Assembly: GCA_016745215.1 (NCBI GenBank)
Contig: CP050890.1
Coordinates: 6,634,001-6,698,000 of the forward strand
Reading direction: 5' to 3'
Origin: Thiohalocapsa sp. PB-PSB1
GTDB lineage: Bacteria > Pseudomonadota > Gammaproteobacteria > Chromatiales > Chromatiaceae
DNA length: 64,000 bases
Part shown: one piece after another, positions 32,561 through 41,763 of the stretch
Numbering within the stretch: the stretch's first letter is position 1
How the letters are laid out: each line of letters begins with the position of its first letter
Translations under genes and position numbers: made by a program
The notes under the pieces: model-generated
The model's database searches: none
Seen by the model: only the letters and a program-made list of their open reading frames with translations
What the model was told of the DNA's origin: nothing

Positions 32561-34369
32561 TCATCCGCTTGTCGCCGTTCCTGGCTGATTGTCGCGGCTC
32601 TTGAACGCCTTCACGGCCGAGGTCAATGTTGGATAATTCTGCTGCTCCGTCAATTCCCATTGCGTATCCAGCCAAGTCTTGTCGAACAGGCGGGCTGCGG
32701 CATGCCTGCGGTGCGCGCCTGCTAGCACGATACCTCGTTCCTTCAGCGCGTCGCGCAGCTCCGCAACCTTTTGCATCGCAGTACTATCGACCACATTCAC
32801 CGGGCTGGCGTCAACGACGACCCACTCGACCGGCGCCTTTGCATTGGCAACCGCGGCGAGAACCCGAGACTTGAAATAGTCCGCATTGTAGAAAACGATG
32901 TCGGCGTTGAAGCGGTATAGCAGGAGTCCCGGGATGGTCTCGGCCTCGGGATAATCCTTAAGGTCGTGATAGCCCCTCATGCCGCGCACGCGCCCCAGGA
33001 CCGCGTCCGTCGGCCGGGAAGTGAGCATCAGGAGCAGCAACAACGACAAGACGATGGCCAACAGGACGCCCGGCAGCACGCCGAGCACTAGGACACCGGC
33101 AGTGGTGCCGATCGAAAAACCGAGCTCGACCCGGCTCATTGTAAATAGTTTGCGCAGAGTGCCTAGATCGAAGAGACCGGCGGCGGAGACGATGATGACC
33201 GCGGCCAAGGCGGTGATCGGAACGTAGGCCAAGGGGTCCGTTAGGAAGAAAAGGACCAACAACATGACACCGCCTGCCACGATCCCGACGACCTGACTCT
33301 TGCCGCCCATGGCGCTGTTGACCGCGGTTCGGGAATCCGCACCGGTCACCGGGTAGCCCTGGGCCAGGCCGGAGGCAATATTCGCTGCACCAAAACCGAT
33401 CAGCTCCCGGTTGGCGTCCACCTCGTAGTGGTTGCGCTGTGCGAAGCTCTTGGCCGTGAGTATGCCGCTGGTAAAGCTCACGAGCGCCAGACCAGCGGCG
33501 TCGCGGACAATGGCTGGGTAGTCCGCGAGCGGCAGTGACGGGATGTGGAAGAGCTCCGGCAGGCCGGCCGGCACGGTTCCGAGCAGCGCCACGCCTTGTT
33601 CGCCCAGGCCCAAGACCTTTGCCAGGACCAGACCGATGACGACGACCACGAGCGCACCGGGTAGCCGCGGCAGAAAGCGGCGCAGCGCAACCAGTCCGAC
33701 GAGTAGGGTCAAGCCGAGTGCCAACGTGGGTGCGTGCGCATGGCCGATGTGGCTCACGGTCTCCAACAGCTTGGGGAAGAAGTCTCCGGACTCCACAGAA
33801 ATGCCGAGCAGTTTGCCCAGCTGGCCCACGATGATGATCAAGGCGATGCCGTTTAGAAAACCCACCAGGATGGGCAGCGATAGGAAATTGGCAATGAACC
33901 CGAGCCGCAGATTCCCCATCAGCAAATAGACCAGGCCGACGGTGAGGGTCATCACGATCACGAGCGCCAGGTAGCGGTCTGGATCGCCAGCCGCGAGCGG
34001 TCCAAGGGCGGCTGCCATCATCATGCAGGTGGCTGCATCCGGACCCACCATCAGTTGCCGCGAGGAGCCGAACAAGGCATAGGCAAAGAGCGGAAAGATG
34101 GCCGCGTACATACCCATGACCGCGGGCACACCCGCCAAGTCCGCATAGGCAATACCGACTGGCAAGGCCACGGCCGCTACCGATAGGCCCGCCGCGATGT
34201 CGCTGGGTAACCATGCGATCCGGTAATGCGAAAGATTTTCGACGCCCGGGGCTACACGACTGACGAAGCGACTGATTCGTCGCTGGTGTTCGACCTTGGC
34301 CAAATTCAAGCTCCGCTGTGATCCAGAGGGTTTTTCGAAACTACAAATCCATCTATTTCGTTCGCGCAC
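32561..34369 (-). CDS. SulP-family anion transporter with STAS domain
   Basis: Up to 602 residues. The start may be later than 34369, since the first 45 codons overlap an older gene remnant. The membrane part opens IAWLPSDIAAGLSVAAVALP, VGIAYADLAGVPAVMGMYAA and FALFGSSRQLMVGPDAATCM, typical SulP signatures; VTGADSRTAVNSAMGGKSQV follows in the middle. The C-terminal STAS domain covers roughly residues 450-600 (ADIVFYNADYFKSRVLAAVA, VVVDASPVNVVDSTAMQKVA). SulP proteins move sulfate, bicarbonate or other anions across the inner membrane. In a sulfur bacterium sulfate or bicarbonate would be likely cargo, but sequence alone does not decide. Confidence 0.88.
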   Translation of the reverse strand: MRERNRWICSFEKPSGSQRSLNLAKVEHQRRISRFVSRVAPGVENLSHYRIAWLPSDIAAGLSVAAVALPVGIAYADLAGVPAVMGMYAAIFPLFAYALFGSSRQLMVGPDAATCMMMAAALGPLAAGDPDRYLALVIVMTLTVGLVYLLMGNLRLGFIANFLSLPILVGFLNGIALIIIVGQLGKLLGISVESGDFFPKLLETVSHIGHAHAPTLALGLTLLVGLVALRRFLPRLPGALVVVVIGLVLAKVLGLGEQGVALLGTVPAGLPELFHIPSLPLADYPAIVRDAAGLALVSFTSGILTAKSFAQRNHYEVDANRELIGFGAANIASGLAQGYPVTGADSRTAVNSAMGGKSQVVGIVAGGVMLLVLFFLTDPLAYVPITALAAVIIVSAAGLFDLGTLRKLFTMSRVELGFSIGTTAGVLVLGVLPGVLLAIVLSLLLLLMLTSRPTDAVLGRVRGMRGYHDLKDYPEAETIPGLLLYRFNADIVFYNADYFKSRVLAAVANAKAPVEWVVVDASPVNVVDSTAMQKVAELRDALKERGIVLAGAHRRHAAARLFDKTWLDTQWELTEQQNYPTLTSAVKAFKSRDNQPGTATSG

Positions 34370-34660
34370 GCGGCAATGCCGAGCTGTGCGTCGGCCCCAC
34401 CGCCGTATCCCATTGTGACGGAACCTTTTCCACCCACGAAACGCCCGGCCAGCGCACCGGCCCCGGGCGTCGTGTCTTGGGAAGCGACCAAGACCGCGTA
34501 CTTGAGCATGTCAGAGCGCTTCCAGTTCAGGTCCAGTCCCGCCACGATGCCACCTTAGTCGACTTCGCCGTTGTTGTCCAGTAGCTCGCAGTCGAGCGCG
34601 ACGCTGGAGGCGCCAATCAGACGGGACTCGGCGCGTGGAGGACGGGCTCGAGCAGACCGA
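34306..34660 (-). pseudogene. DUF992-like protein remnant
   Basis: Minus-strand frame with SVALDCELLDNNGEVD, then an in-frame TAA at 34552, then GGIVAGLDLNWKRSDMLKYA, VLVASQDTTPGAGALAGRFV and GGKGSVTMGYGGGADAQLG. The LDLNW...YAVLV...GALAGRFVG...VTMGYGGGA pattern resembles DUF992, a small exported protein family. The nonsense codon, missing signal region and overlap with the sulP 5' end indicate decay. Family call is from pattern memory only. Confidence 0.45.
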
Positions 34661-34849
34661 TCCTTCGCGCGTTGCCAGTTCCGGCAGCCGCATCGGGTTT
34701 CTTCGCCGTTCAGAACGTCCGAAGGGCTTGTGATGGAGGGTGCGGCGGGCTGGAGAGCAAAATTTGTACATCGATTACGCTCGTAGCCGCTCTTGACCCG
34801 GTACACTCGCGAGATCGATAACACGCAATGCAATCCTGAGAGAAGATGC

Positions 34850-35435
34850 ATGCGAATAACGACACTCGTCGCCGCGTCGCTGTAGGCGGTATCCGCCAGC
34901 ACGATGGGGGCAACCTTCGGGGACTATCAATCCGTCGGGTTCCTCAGCGACTACAGCAAGCTCAAGCAAGAGCCGGGCTCCGATGCCTACAGCTGGTCTG
35001 AGCCCGCCGCGCAGATCGCCGTCTACGACAAGGTCATGGTCGATCGCATCAAGATCTACCTCAAGCAGGGCGACGAGCGTGGCGAAATGGACCCGACCAC
35101 CATGAAGGCGCTTGCGGACTACTTCCACGACGAGATCATCGAACAGCTGCGTGGCCATTACCAAGTGTGGTGCGCGAGCCGGGACCAGATGTACTCCGGC
35201 TGCGGATCGCCGTCACCGACCTGGTGCCGAACAAGCCCGAGGCGTCCGTCATCACCCTGGCTGTCCCGTTTGGGGGCGCCGCCGAGGCCGGCGTTGGGGC
35301 CTTGGGTGGCGATGCCAGCAGTTCACCTTTCGTCGGCGAAGCGTCTGTCGAAATGGAAGCCCTGGACAGCAGCAGCCACCGCCAGTTAGCCGCCTTCATC
35401 GAGACCCGGGCCGCGAAGAAGTTCAACGTCGCTCG
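34850..35435 (+). pseudogene. DUF3313-like lipoprotein/exported protein, decayed
   Basis: ATG 34850 starts a signal sequence MRITTLVAASL that meets an in-frame TAG, then continues AVSASTMGATFGDYQSVGFL, SDYSKLKQEPGSDAYSWSEP and DKVMVDRIKIYLKQGDERGE. That is the N-terminal part of DUF3313 proteins (SGFLSDYSKL, YDKVMVD). Near 35165 the frame shifts and resumes as PGPDVLRLRIAVTDLVPNKP, EASVITLAVPFGG and GEASVEMEALDSSSHRQLAA. With one nonsense and one frameshift mutation it is a pseudogene, lying directly before the STAS fragment. Confidence 0.6.
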
Positions 35436-35606
35436 GACCTCAAGACCATCGACAACACGGGCATTGCACTGCTCTTCGACCTCAAGCAGCGTGCGCGGCC
35501 GGCGGGCGCCGAGGTCGAGATCCGGGGGCTGGCGCCGAATCTGGCAGCGCTGATCCCCGACTATGATCCTAAGCAGTTCGCGGAGGCCGTCCGCAAGCCT
35601 CCGCCC
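35436..35606 (+). pseudogene. STAS part of a split MlaE-type ABC permease
   Basis: Frame reads DLKTIDNTGIALLFDLKQRA, RPAGAEVEIRGLAPNLAALI and PDYDPKQFAEAVRKPPP, a STAS-like domain (DxxGxxLL...AGxxVxxxG) as found fused to the N-terminus of MlaE-type lipid-transport permeases. It stops exactly at an IS end. The first bases of the permease part are found 4.7 kb away in opposite orientation (40279 downward), and the two join in frame through the shared CCTCCGCCC. See the remnant at 40010-40288. Confidence 0.65.
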
Positions 35607-37142
35607 CAGCCCTTTCAAGGTGGTAATAGTTTGAAATCCATCAGGAATTTTTCCACCCTTCAGTAACCATAAGATGCTTAGGTGTACAACATGGCCTTTG
35701 GTTAGCAGAATGTGACAAAAGAGACAGCATTCAAAAACACCGGGATGATCCAACATGTTAGACAAGATTTTCGACCGATTTATCGAGCGTGCACCTGTGG
35801 CGGCAGCCCTGTCAAGGTGTAGTGGCCCCACCAAGCAATTTGGCTGTTGAGACATGTGGATGCTTGGGGTCATAGACGGGTTTGGGCTTTGGTTTTTTCG
35901 GCCCGCGCTTGTTTTTTCGAAACTTGGCAAGGTTCACTTTAGCGGCTAACTGTTGCAGGGTTCTAAGGAACTGTTCATCGCTCATCTGCTGAAAAACATG
36001 CCATTGATCATCGGCAATCGCGATCATCATGCCATGGTAGGTGCGCATCAGATGGCCCGCCAAATAATAGCCGGACACCGCGGTGGCAACCGTCTGTTCC
36101 CCATGCTCAGCGCGCAGGACGGCTTTCACCAACGCCAAGACATTGTAGTAAGCAGTGCAACGCAGAACCTGAAGAGTGCCGCCTTAGGATAGCCGAGCGC
36201 ATTGATCTCTGAGTGTAGGTGCGCCTCCAACTCTTGGAAGGCTGTCTCAATGGTCCAGCGCTTTTGGTAGATCCAGGCAATCTGTTTGGCAGGGGCGGCC
36301 GTTTTTGGCAGGTTCGTCAGCAAGGTCAATTCCTTGTCGCCATCGCGCGTCGCTTGTTTCAACACAATGCGCACACGATGCCAACGATGCCTCTGGCCGG
36401 TCTGCTGGTCGGTCACCCAAACCCATTGTTCGTAGAGAGCGCCAGTTTCGCTTTGCCCAACGAAGCATTCCTCGCCCGCGGCTTCCCAAGGCAATCCCTG
36501 GTGTTGGCGGCAGATGAAAGCAGCCTGCCGCTCGTCTATCCCGAACAGCATCTCCCGCACGCAAAAATTGCGGTCCACGACGAATAAATCCTTCGCTTGC
36601 ACCCTGAGCAGCACCTCACCAAGCAGGGCGCGCTCCTGGGCGTGCCCGTCTTCGCAAGGAAAGACGTCAATTGCCATCTCCAACTGTGGATCATAAATGA
36701 CCAGAGACTTGCCCGGCAAAGCCCCCGCGGCCAGCCCCCGTAAGGGTTTGAGTCGATGATGCGTCGTTTCGATACAGTTGCCATCGAGCACTTTCACTCG
36801 ATAGCCCTCGAGCCAAGGAGTACAAGCGCCACCGAGTCCATGCACCGCCTCGCCTAACTCCGCGGCAATATCCCGAACTAACGCGCGCGAGGTTTGCGTG
36901 TCGACCCCATTGAGCTTGTTGTAGACGGAAGTGATCGACACCGGGATCTCGTCTGCGTTGTCCTTATAGGCCGCATTGATCGACGGTTGAACACGGGACA
37001 CCACCAGGTACATCAAGCCGACCACATTGGAAAACAGTAGGCTACGCGTGTATTGCGTGACCGCGGAACGATCGTAGAGCGCATTGAGTGCATCTGCACT
37101 CAAGACGCGTTCCAACACGCCCCGAACCATAACCGCCACAGG
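35607..37142. mobile_element. IS element with internally inverted body
   Basis: One end, CAGCCCTTTCAAGGTG, is at 35607-35622; the other, CAGCCCTGTCAAGGTG, lies at 35804-35819 in the same orientation instead of at the far side. The transposase start (plus strand, 35755) and its body (minus strand, ending 37139) face each other. CCTGTGGCGG is present at 35794-35803 and inverted at 37133-37142. Re-inverting 35804-37132 restores a normal IS. The outer left flank CCTCCGCCC recurs inverted at 40280-40288. Confidence 0.75.
35755..37139 (-). pseudogene. Transposase broken by inversion and frameshift
   Basis: The first 17 codons (MLDKIFDRFIERAPVA) are on the plus strand at 35755-35803; the rest is on the minus strand from 37139 down (VMVRGVLERVLSADALNALY). 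The catalytic segments are VKVLDGNCIETTHHRLKPLR (Asp), DLFVVDRNFCVREMLFGIDE (Asp) and IYQKRWTIETAFQELEAHLH (Glu), the IS4-type arrangement. Near 36140 a frameshift moves the C-terminus (MALVKAVLRAEHGEQTVATA to KRGPKKPKPKPVYDPKHPHV) into another frame. Three separate lesions make this copy dead. Confidence 0.8.
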
Positions 37143-37779
37143 TCAAGTCTTTCAATCTGGCCCGGATCCATGCTTGGCTCGCGTCTTCACTGGATTGGTG
37201 GTACAGCACATGCTGGAGTAGCTCAATGCGCGACAGTGCGTTCTCGCGCTCCTTGGTGGTGGGCGCAGTGGTCGCCTCAAAGATTGACCAGGCGAACTGC
37301 TGTTCCCGCTCACCTTGGGAGGTATAGCCATAACATAACCCTGTTCGTTGGATGGCTTGGAGGGGAACCCTCAGCAGCAGATCGACGTCGGTTAGTTCCC
37401 CGGCCATGCCCATTGCTGCGCCCGCGGCACTCTCGACAGACGCAAGCGCGACCGCCCGGTCTTGCACGCGTTCGGTAAGGCGATCGCAGTATTCCATAGG
37501 CTTCCCTTTGAGATCGGCAGGGTGCTTTACCTTCGCGTGCTGCTCCAGGTCTTTCCACTCATCCGTCCAGTCTTCGGTTGCGGTTGCGAACAGCGAGATG
37601 ATTTTCTTTAGGACAATATCGGGGATCAGCGGACCTGTTAGATTTTGGACAGGAGCCAGTGCCTTACTTGAGATACGGGTGAACAAAGAGACGGGTTGCT
37701 CGCGCCATTTGATGATTTCACGGAGCTGCAGGTAGTCGTAGGCGCTCAAGTCCCGAAATTCGTAGCCGAAAGCCCGCAT
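37143..37779 (-). pseudogene. EcsC-like protein, 3' end cut by the IS inversion
   Basis: From ATG 37779 (MRAFGYEFRDLSAYDYLQLR) about 212 codons are intact up to WIRARLKDL, where IS sequence begins. The middle holds an alpha-helical SLFTRISSKALAPVQNLTGP, and the end LLLRVPLQAIQRTGLCYGYT with QFAWSIFEATTA resembles the C-terminal half of EcsC-family proteins. Function of the family is poorly known (ABC-transporter associated in Bacillus). The gene follows the HMA-like gene by 9 bases, so the three genes kef-HMA-EcsC formed a minus-strand unit. Confidence 0.6.
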
Positions 37780-37788
37780 CGCCTGCGG

Positions 37789-38049
37789 TCAGGACGGCTG
37801 GGGGTTGGCCGCTTGCTCGATTGCCGTCACAAGTCGTGCTTGGAGCTCGTCCGCCGACAGGCTGCTCTCCCCGTAGTGAACAACAATCGATGCAGCCGCG
37901 CGGTCCACTCGCATGTCTGTCACAGCCTCCAACGCACTCACCAAGGCGCGAAGTCTGGTGGCGAAATCACCATCTTGACGAAGTCTCGGAACACGCATTC
38001 GAATGCGTCCATGTATCGCTTGGACGACCTCGTGTTCTATACCCGGCAT
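37789..38049 (-). CDS. Small HMA-like domain protein
   Basis: 86 residues from ATG 38049 (MPGIEHEVVQAIHGRIRMRV), or slightly longer from ATG 38103, which would overlap the antiporter stop. The fold IHGRIRMRVPRLRQDGDFAT, RLRALVSALEAVTDMRVDRA and SIVVHYGESSLSADELQARL follows the beta-alpha-beta pattern of HMA_2 domains found at the front of some heavy-metal P-type ATPases. The metal-binding CxxC is absent, as in that subgroup. It sits between the antiporter and the EcsC-like gene. Confidence 0.65.
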   Translation of the reverse strand: MPGIEHEVVQAIHGRIRMRVPRLRQDGDFATRLRALVSALEAVTDMRVDRAAASIVVHYGESSLSADELQARLVTAIEQAANPQPS

Positions 38050-38086
38050 CTCGCAGCGCTGCGTCGGATTCACTACTCGCTCAGGG

Positions 38087-39802
38087 TCAGCTACTGGCGG
38101 CATCAACGTAGGCGGCACGGACCGAGCTGTAGTTGTCCTTGCGCAGCGTGCCAACGACGTCATCCACTTCAGGTTCGGGGACCCCGAGGTTCTTGAGCAT
38201 GTCCCCGCCGCGGGACAGGGTGCTTTCGATATAGCTCGTCGCGGCATGCTTGATGCCTTTGCCGACGAGCTCGTCCTGGTCCTGGAGCGTGCGCAGGCGC
38301 ACATAGACGTCGAGCTGGGGATAGAGCTGATGCAGCGTCACGGCCAATGCCTTGGCCGCCTGGTTGTCGTGCGACGTGACATACACCGCCGTGGCCTTGC
38401 CTACGCCCGCCGCCGCTTGCGTGGCCGGGCTGTACATGTTACCCAGGTAGACCTGGCGCCCGGCGCGTTTCGCCCGCTCCACGATGGCCAGGTCGCGCTC
38501 CACGGCCACGTAGGGGATGTTCGCGTGCTCCAGCATCAGCGCGATGAGCTGGCCGACCTCGTCGTAGCCGATGATGACGACATGGCGCTCGAGATCGGCG
38601 GGCACATCGGACGCCGTGTCTCGCGCTGCGCCGGCGAGGCGACCGGCCAGCGCGGCGCCGGCCTTCACCATCAGCGGTGTCGCGATCATGCTCACCGCCA
38701 CCACCAGCATCGCCAGGGTGTGGCCGTCGTTGCTGATGAGTCCGGCCACGACTGCCGCGCCCAGCAGCACGAAGGCGAACTCGCCCACCTGCGACAGGTA
38801 GAAGCCGATGCGGATCGCGGCCGCGCGGCCGATCCCGAAGGCCAGGGCGAGGCCGATCAATACGAGCGCCTTGAGCACCAGCACCGCCGGCACGTGTACC
38901 AGCAGCACGTCCCAGTCGCGCAGTATCGCGCCGACATCGATGGACATGCCGACGGCGATGAAGAACAGCCCCATCAGGGATTGTTTGAACGGCGTCACGC
39001 TCGCTTCGATCTGATAGCGCAGATCGGAGGCCGACAGCAGCATGCCGAGCAGGAAGGCCCCGAGCGTCATGGAGATGCCGACCTTGTCCACGGCCCAGGC
39101 GGCCAGGATCACGGCGAGGAACAACACCACCCCGAAGGCGTCCATCTGCCGCTGGCCCGCGAAATAGCCGAGCGCCGCGGGCAACAACCAGCGTCCAACG
39201 ATCAGGATGCCGCCGATGACCCCAAGCACCAGCAACAGCGTCTGCCACAGTGGTGTCGAGCCGCCTGCGCCTGTGGTGTGGGCCAGTACCGGCACCAGCG
39301 CCATCACCGGCACCACCCACATATCCTGCGCCATCAGGATGGCGAAGGTCGTCCGTCCGTGCTCGCTGGCCAGCTCGCCGCGCTCCGCCAGCGTGCCCAT
39401 GACGATGGCGGTGGACGACATCGCAAAGGCCAGGCCGATCAGCGTTGCCGCCTCCCAGGGAGCCCCCAGCAGCAGCACCATGTACAGCGCAAGGGCCGCG
39501 GCAGTGACCAGCATCTGCGCGGAGCCCAACCCGAAGATCAGCCGCCGCATGGCCCAGACCTTCTGCGGGCGCAGCTCCAAGCCGACGGTGAACATGAACA
39601 GCACGACGCCCAGCTGGGCGATGCTCTGTAGCTCCTCGACCGCATGCACCGGGACCGGCCCAGGCGTGTGCGGCCCGATCAGGACACCGGCGACGATGAA
39701 GCCGAGGATCGACCCGAAGCCCAGGCGATCGAACAGCGCGACGCAGAACGCGGTCGCGGCCAGGATGATAACGATGGCGAGCAGGATGGACGAGAGTTCC
39801 AT
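38087..39802 (-). CDS. CPA2 (Kef-type) monovalent cation:proton antiporter with TrkA-N domain
   Basis: 571 residues. About twelve membrane segments in the first 380 (for example LLAIVIILAATAFCVALFDR and GSILGFIVAGVLIGPHTPGP), with FAMSSTAIVMGTLAERGE typical of the CPA2 core. The C-terminal regulator-of-K+-conductance domain begins LERHVVIIGYDEVGQLIALM near residue 400 and includes IPYVAVERDLAIVERAKRAG. It should exchange K+ or Na+ for protons at the inner membrane under nucleotide control. A deletion remnant of a close relative lies at 14955-15340. Confidence 0.9.
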   Translation of the reverse strand: MELSSILLAIVIILAATAFCVALFDRLGFGSILGFIVAGVLIGPHTPGPVPVHAVEELQSIAQLGVVLFMFTVGLELRPQKVWAMRRLIFGLGSAQMLVTAAALALYMVLLLGAPWEAATLIGLAFAMSSTAIVMGTLAERGELASEHGRTTFAILMAQDMWVVPVMALVPVLAHTTGAGGSTPLWQTLLLVLGVIGGILIVGRWLLPAALGYFAGQRQMDAFGVVLFLAVILAAWAVDKVGISMTLGAFLLGMLLSASDLRYQIEASVTPFKQSLMGLFFIAVGMSIDVGAILRDWDVLLVHVPAVLVLKALVLIGLALAFGIGRAAAIRIGFYLSQVGEFAFVLLGAAVVAGLISNDGHTLAMLVVAVSMIATPLMVKAGAALAGRLAGAARDTASDVPADLERHVVIIGYDEVGQLIALMLEHANIPYVAVERDLAIVERAKRAGRQVYLGNMYSPATQAAAGVGKATAVYVTSHDNQAAKALAVTLHQLYPQLDVYVRLRTLQDQDELVGKGIKHAATSYIESTLSRGGDMLKNLGVPEPEVDDVVGTLRKDNYSSVRAAYVDAASS

Positions 39803-39904
39803 GGTGAGTTCATGCCTCAGCTATTGTTCAACGATTCAACGCCAGGGACAATTCCGACAGCACTTGGGCAAGCGCCCGGCCGTAGCCTCGCTGCCGTTGA
39901 CTAA

Positions 39905-40003
39905 AGTTACGGCATCGGTGTCGGTATCGGTATCGGTATCGAACTGATCGACCCCGCAATAGCGGTTTCTTTCGCGATTCCGATTCCGATACCGACCCCG
40001 GGC
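39905..40003. repeat. Degenerate hexamer repeat with inverted halves
   Basis: CGGTGTCGGTATCGGTATCG and nearby repeats of the GGTATC unit are followed about 50 bases later by the opposite-strand form CGATTCCGATTCCGATACCG. Similar runs occur at 4560-4595, 53341-53385 and 58860-58930. They lie in gene-free gaps, here just upstream of the antiporter gene. Confidence 0.7.
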
Positions 40004-40009
40004 CTTAAG

Positions 40010-40288
40010 TCAATGGCAGTGGGTCGTAGCCTCAGGAGCAGGAGGAAATGGACAGGATCGAGCCCGAATGTCCGGATGGCGTTGACCTCCTCGTTGACCT
40101 TCTGGGTGCCGGTCTGCGCCGCGCCCGTTCGCCCGGAAGGTAAATAAGATAGATGTCATCAAGGCGGTCATCAAGGCGCCGAGTTCCCGGAGCATGGCCA
40201 CGCCGACACCATTGACGACGAAGATCACGGCACCGAACTGCTGAGCGACCAGACCGATCTCGAACGCGATGACGCATAAGGGCGGAGG
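40010..40288 (-). pseudogene. Permease part of the split MlaE-type gene
   Basis: Reading down from 40288: CCTCCGCCC, then LCVIAFEIGLVAQQFGAVIF, VVNGVGVAMLRELGALMTAL in one frame and, after a frameshift, TQKVNEEVNAIRTFGLDPVH followed by FLLLLRL in another. This is the MlaE core (FGAxIFVVDLVGISVLRELG, IGTMKVNEEVDALRTLGLDP). Joined to the STAS fragment at 35606 the reading frame continues without a gap through the shared 9-mer. The permease has internal deletions and is not functional. Confidence 0.75.
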
Positions 40289-40446
40289 CCAGCCCTTTCA
40301 AGGTGTTGATACGTGTACGACTGCAACCGCATGATTTTGCGGTGTTTGCTTTCCGACAAGCGGGCAAGCGGCTGCGGATGCCTGCGAGCCCTTGACGCTA
40401 AGAGACAGATTCATAATGTTGTTTTTACGCAACTTGAAAGGGCTGG
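40289..40446. mobile_element. 158-bp miniature IS derivative
   Basis: Perfect 14-base inverted ends CCAGCCCTTTCAAG (40289) and CTTGAAAGGGCTGG (ending 40446) match the terminal repeat of the IS at 35607. The interior has no coding capacity. The flanks differ (GGGCGGAGG left, TCCATTGAC right); the left flank is the inverse of the flank of the IS at 35598-35606, which indicates that an inversion used these ends. Confidence 0.75.
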
Positions 40447-40725
40447 TCCATTGACCTAACCTCTTCTAATCTCCCGTTCTTAGGCCGACATGTACAATAG
40501 GTGTAATGCCGGGTTATTATCGTCCAGATGGAACCGCGGCCGCGTGAGCATCTGTCCAGAATCTAGAAGCCCGATCTTCGCATACCATGCGCTCGGCGCG
40601 CAAGGAGAAAAGTACGGGGAACTTGATAGTCTTCCGCACCGAGCGTAAGTTTCGGAAGCGACCGTCCTGAACGCAGGTTCGAGCGCAGACGTCATGCCCT
40701 CCAAGCACCCAAAGGTACAGAATAA
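40447..40725. other. Gene-free region before DUF3124 copy 2
   Basis: No supported gene. Small frames on both strands overlap each other and show no family features. It presumably holds the promoter for the DUF3124 gene, but no clear -35/-10 pair stands out. Confidence 0.35.
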
Positions 40726-41271
40726 ATGCTCATGAAAACAATCGTTTCAGCCTTTGCGCACACCATACAGCCGGCATGCGTTGCGCTAAGCCTCGCGAGC
40801 ACGGTGCTGCTCGCGGTCATGCCCCCTAACGTGGCGGCGCAAGATGCCATCACGATGACCGAGCATTCGTACGAGGTGCAGGCCGGCGAGGTGATTTATG
40901 TTCCGGTCTACACGCGAATCTATCAGACAGAGAAGAAGGCGTCGAAACAGCCGCTGTCCTCAACTCTGGCTATCCACAATGTCGACCCTTCGAGCGCGAT
41001 CCACATAACCAGTGTCCGCTACTATGACCATGCCGGGGCCAAGCTTAAAGACTACATCGACGCTCCGCGATCCCTCGGGCCCTTCGCGTCCGCCAATTTC
41101 GTCGTCGATATAACGGAAGATCGCGGCGGTGTGGGCGCCAACTTTATTGTCGAGTGGCAAGCGGCTGAAAAGGTCGTCAGCCCCATCGTCGAAGCAATCA
41201 TGATTGGGGGATCGGGGACGCAGGGCCTTTCCTTCGTCACGCGAGGCAAGGTTATCGAGACTCGCCCGTAG
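40726..41271 (+). CDS. DUF3124 family exported protein, copy 2
   Basis: 181 residues (start ATG 40726 or the in-frame ATG 40732). A signal peptide (VALSLASTVLLAVMPPNVAA) precedes the mature DUF3124 body: VQAGEVIYVPVYTRIYQTEK, KQPLSSTLAIHNVDPSSAIH, ITSVRYYDHAGAKLKDYIDA and ASANFVVDITEDRGGVGANF. It is roughly 70 percent identical by eye to the copy at 31691-32251. The two copies bracket the rearranged pseudogene region, in opposite orientation. Function unknown. Confidence 0.85.
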   Translation: MLMKTIVSAFAHTIQPACVALSLASTVLLAVMPPNVAAQDAITMTEHSYEVQAGEVIYVPVYTRIYQTEKKASKQPLSSTLAIHNVDPSSAIHITSVRYYDHAGAKLKDYIDAPRSLGPFASANFVVDITEDRGGVGANFIVEWQAAEKVVSPIVEAIMIGGSGTQGLSFVTRGKVIETRP

Positions 41272-41349
41272 TTCAGTATTTGTCGGTTTCAAACCGGTCT
41301 GAATACGTGGCCCGGGGAAAACAGGGGGAAAAAGGGGAGGGGGAAAAAG

Positions 41350-41763
41350 GGGACAGACCACGTTTTCTACAATGCAAGCTCACCTTGCGCATCCGCATCG
41401 ATTTCCTTTAGCGGCCGTCCCGGTGCCCCCTTCCAGGTTCGTCTACCGAGCATAGCGGCGATCTGCCGCTCGAACTTTGGGCTGCCAAGCACGAAGCCGC
41501 CGTTGGTGCACTCGCGGAAACGTTGAAGCAACTCGGCGCTGAGCATATCATCGAACAACCTGCGATACGCAGCAAAACGAGCCTGATCAGCGTCTGCCAA
41601 GCCTTGGTACAGCGGGTGCGGTGTGACCACGGAATCCTGGCGGCCAAGCGCATTGGCCCGATGGCTCGACCAGCGATAATCACCAGGCACACTGACCATT
41701 GAGGCACGAACCGGATTGAGCTCGATGTAGCGCTGGCAGGCCAGCAGATAGGTGTCGGCCTAG
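41350..41763 (-). pseudogene. RAYT element copy 2: C-terminal part of the Y1 transposase
   Basis: The left end GGGACAGACCACGTTTTCT is at 41350-41368, and the transposase stop lies at 41367. The frame upstream gives ADTYLLACQRYIELNPVRAS, MVSVPGDYRWSSHRANALGR and the correct C-terminus LLQRFRECTNGGFVLGSPKF. This copy lacks the duplication and frameshift of copy 1 and so shows the intact C-terminal sequence. It is cut at 41763 where the IS200 element begins; the N-terminal half is gone. Confidence 0.85.

Noticed and set aside
38003..39631. 542-codon plus-strand frame opposite the antiporter
   Set aside because: Low-complexity HQRD-rich translation; the minus strand encodes a clear CPA2 antiporter.
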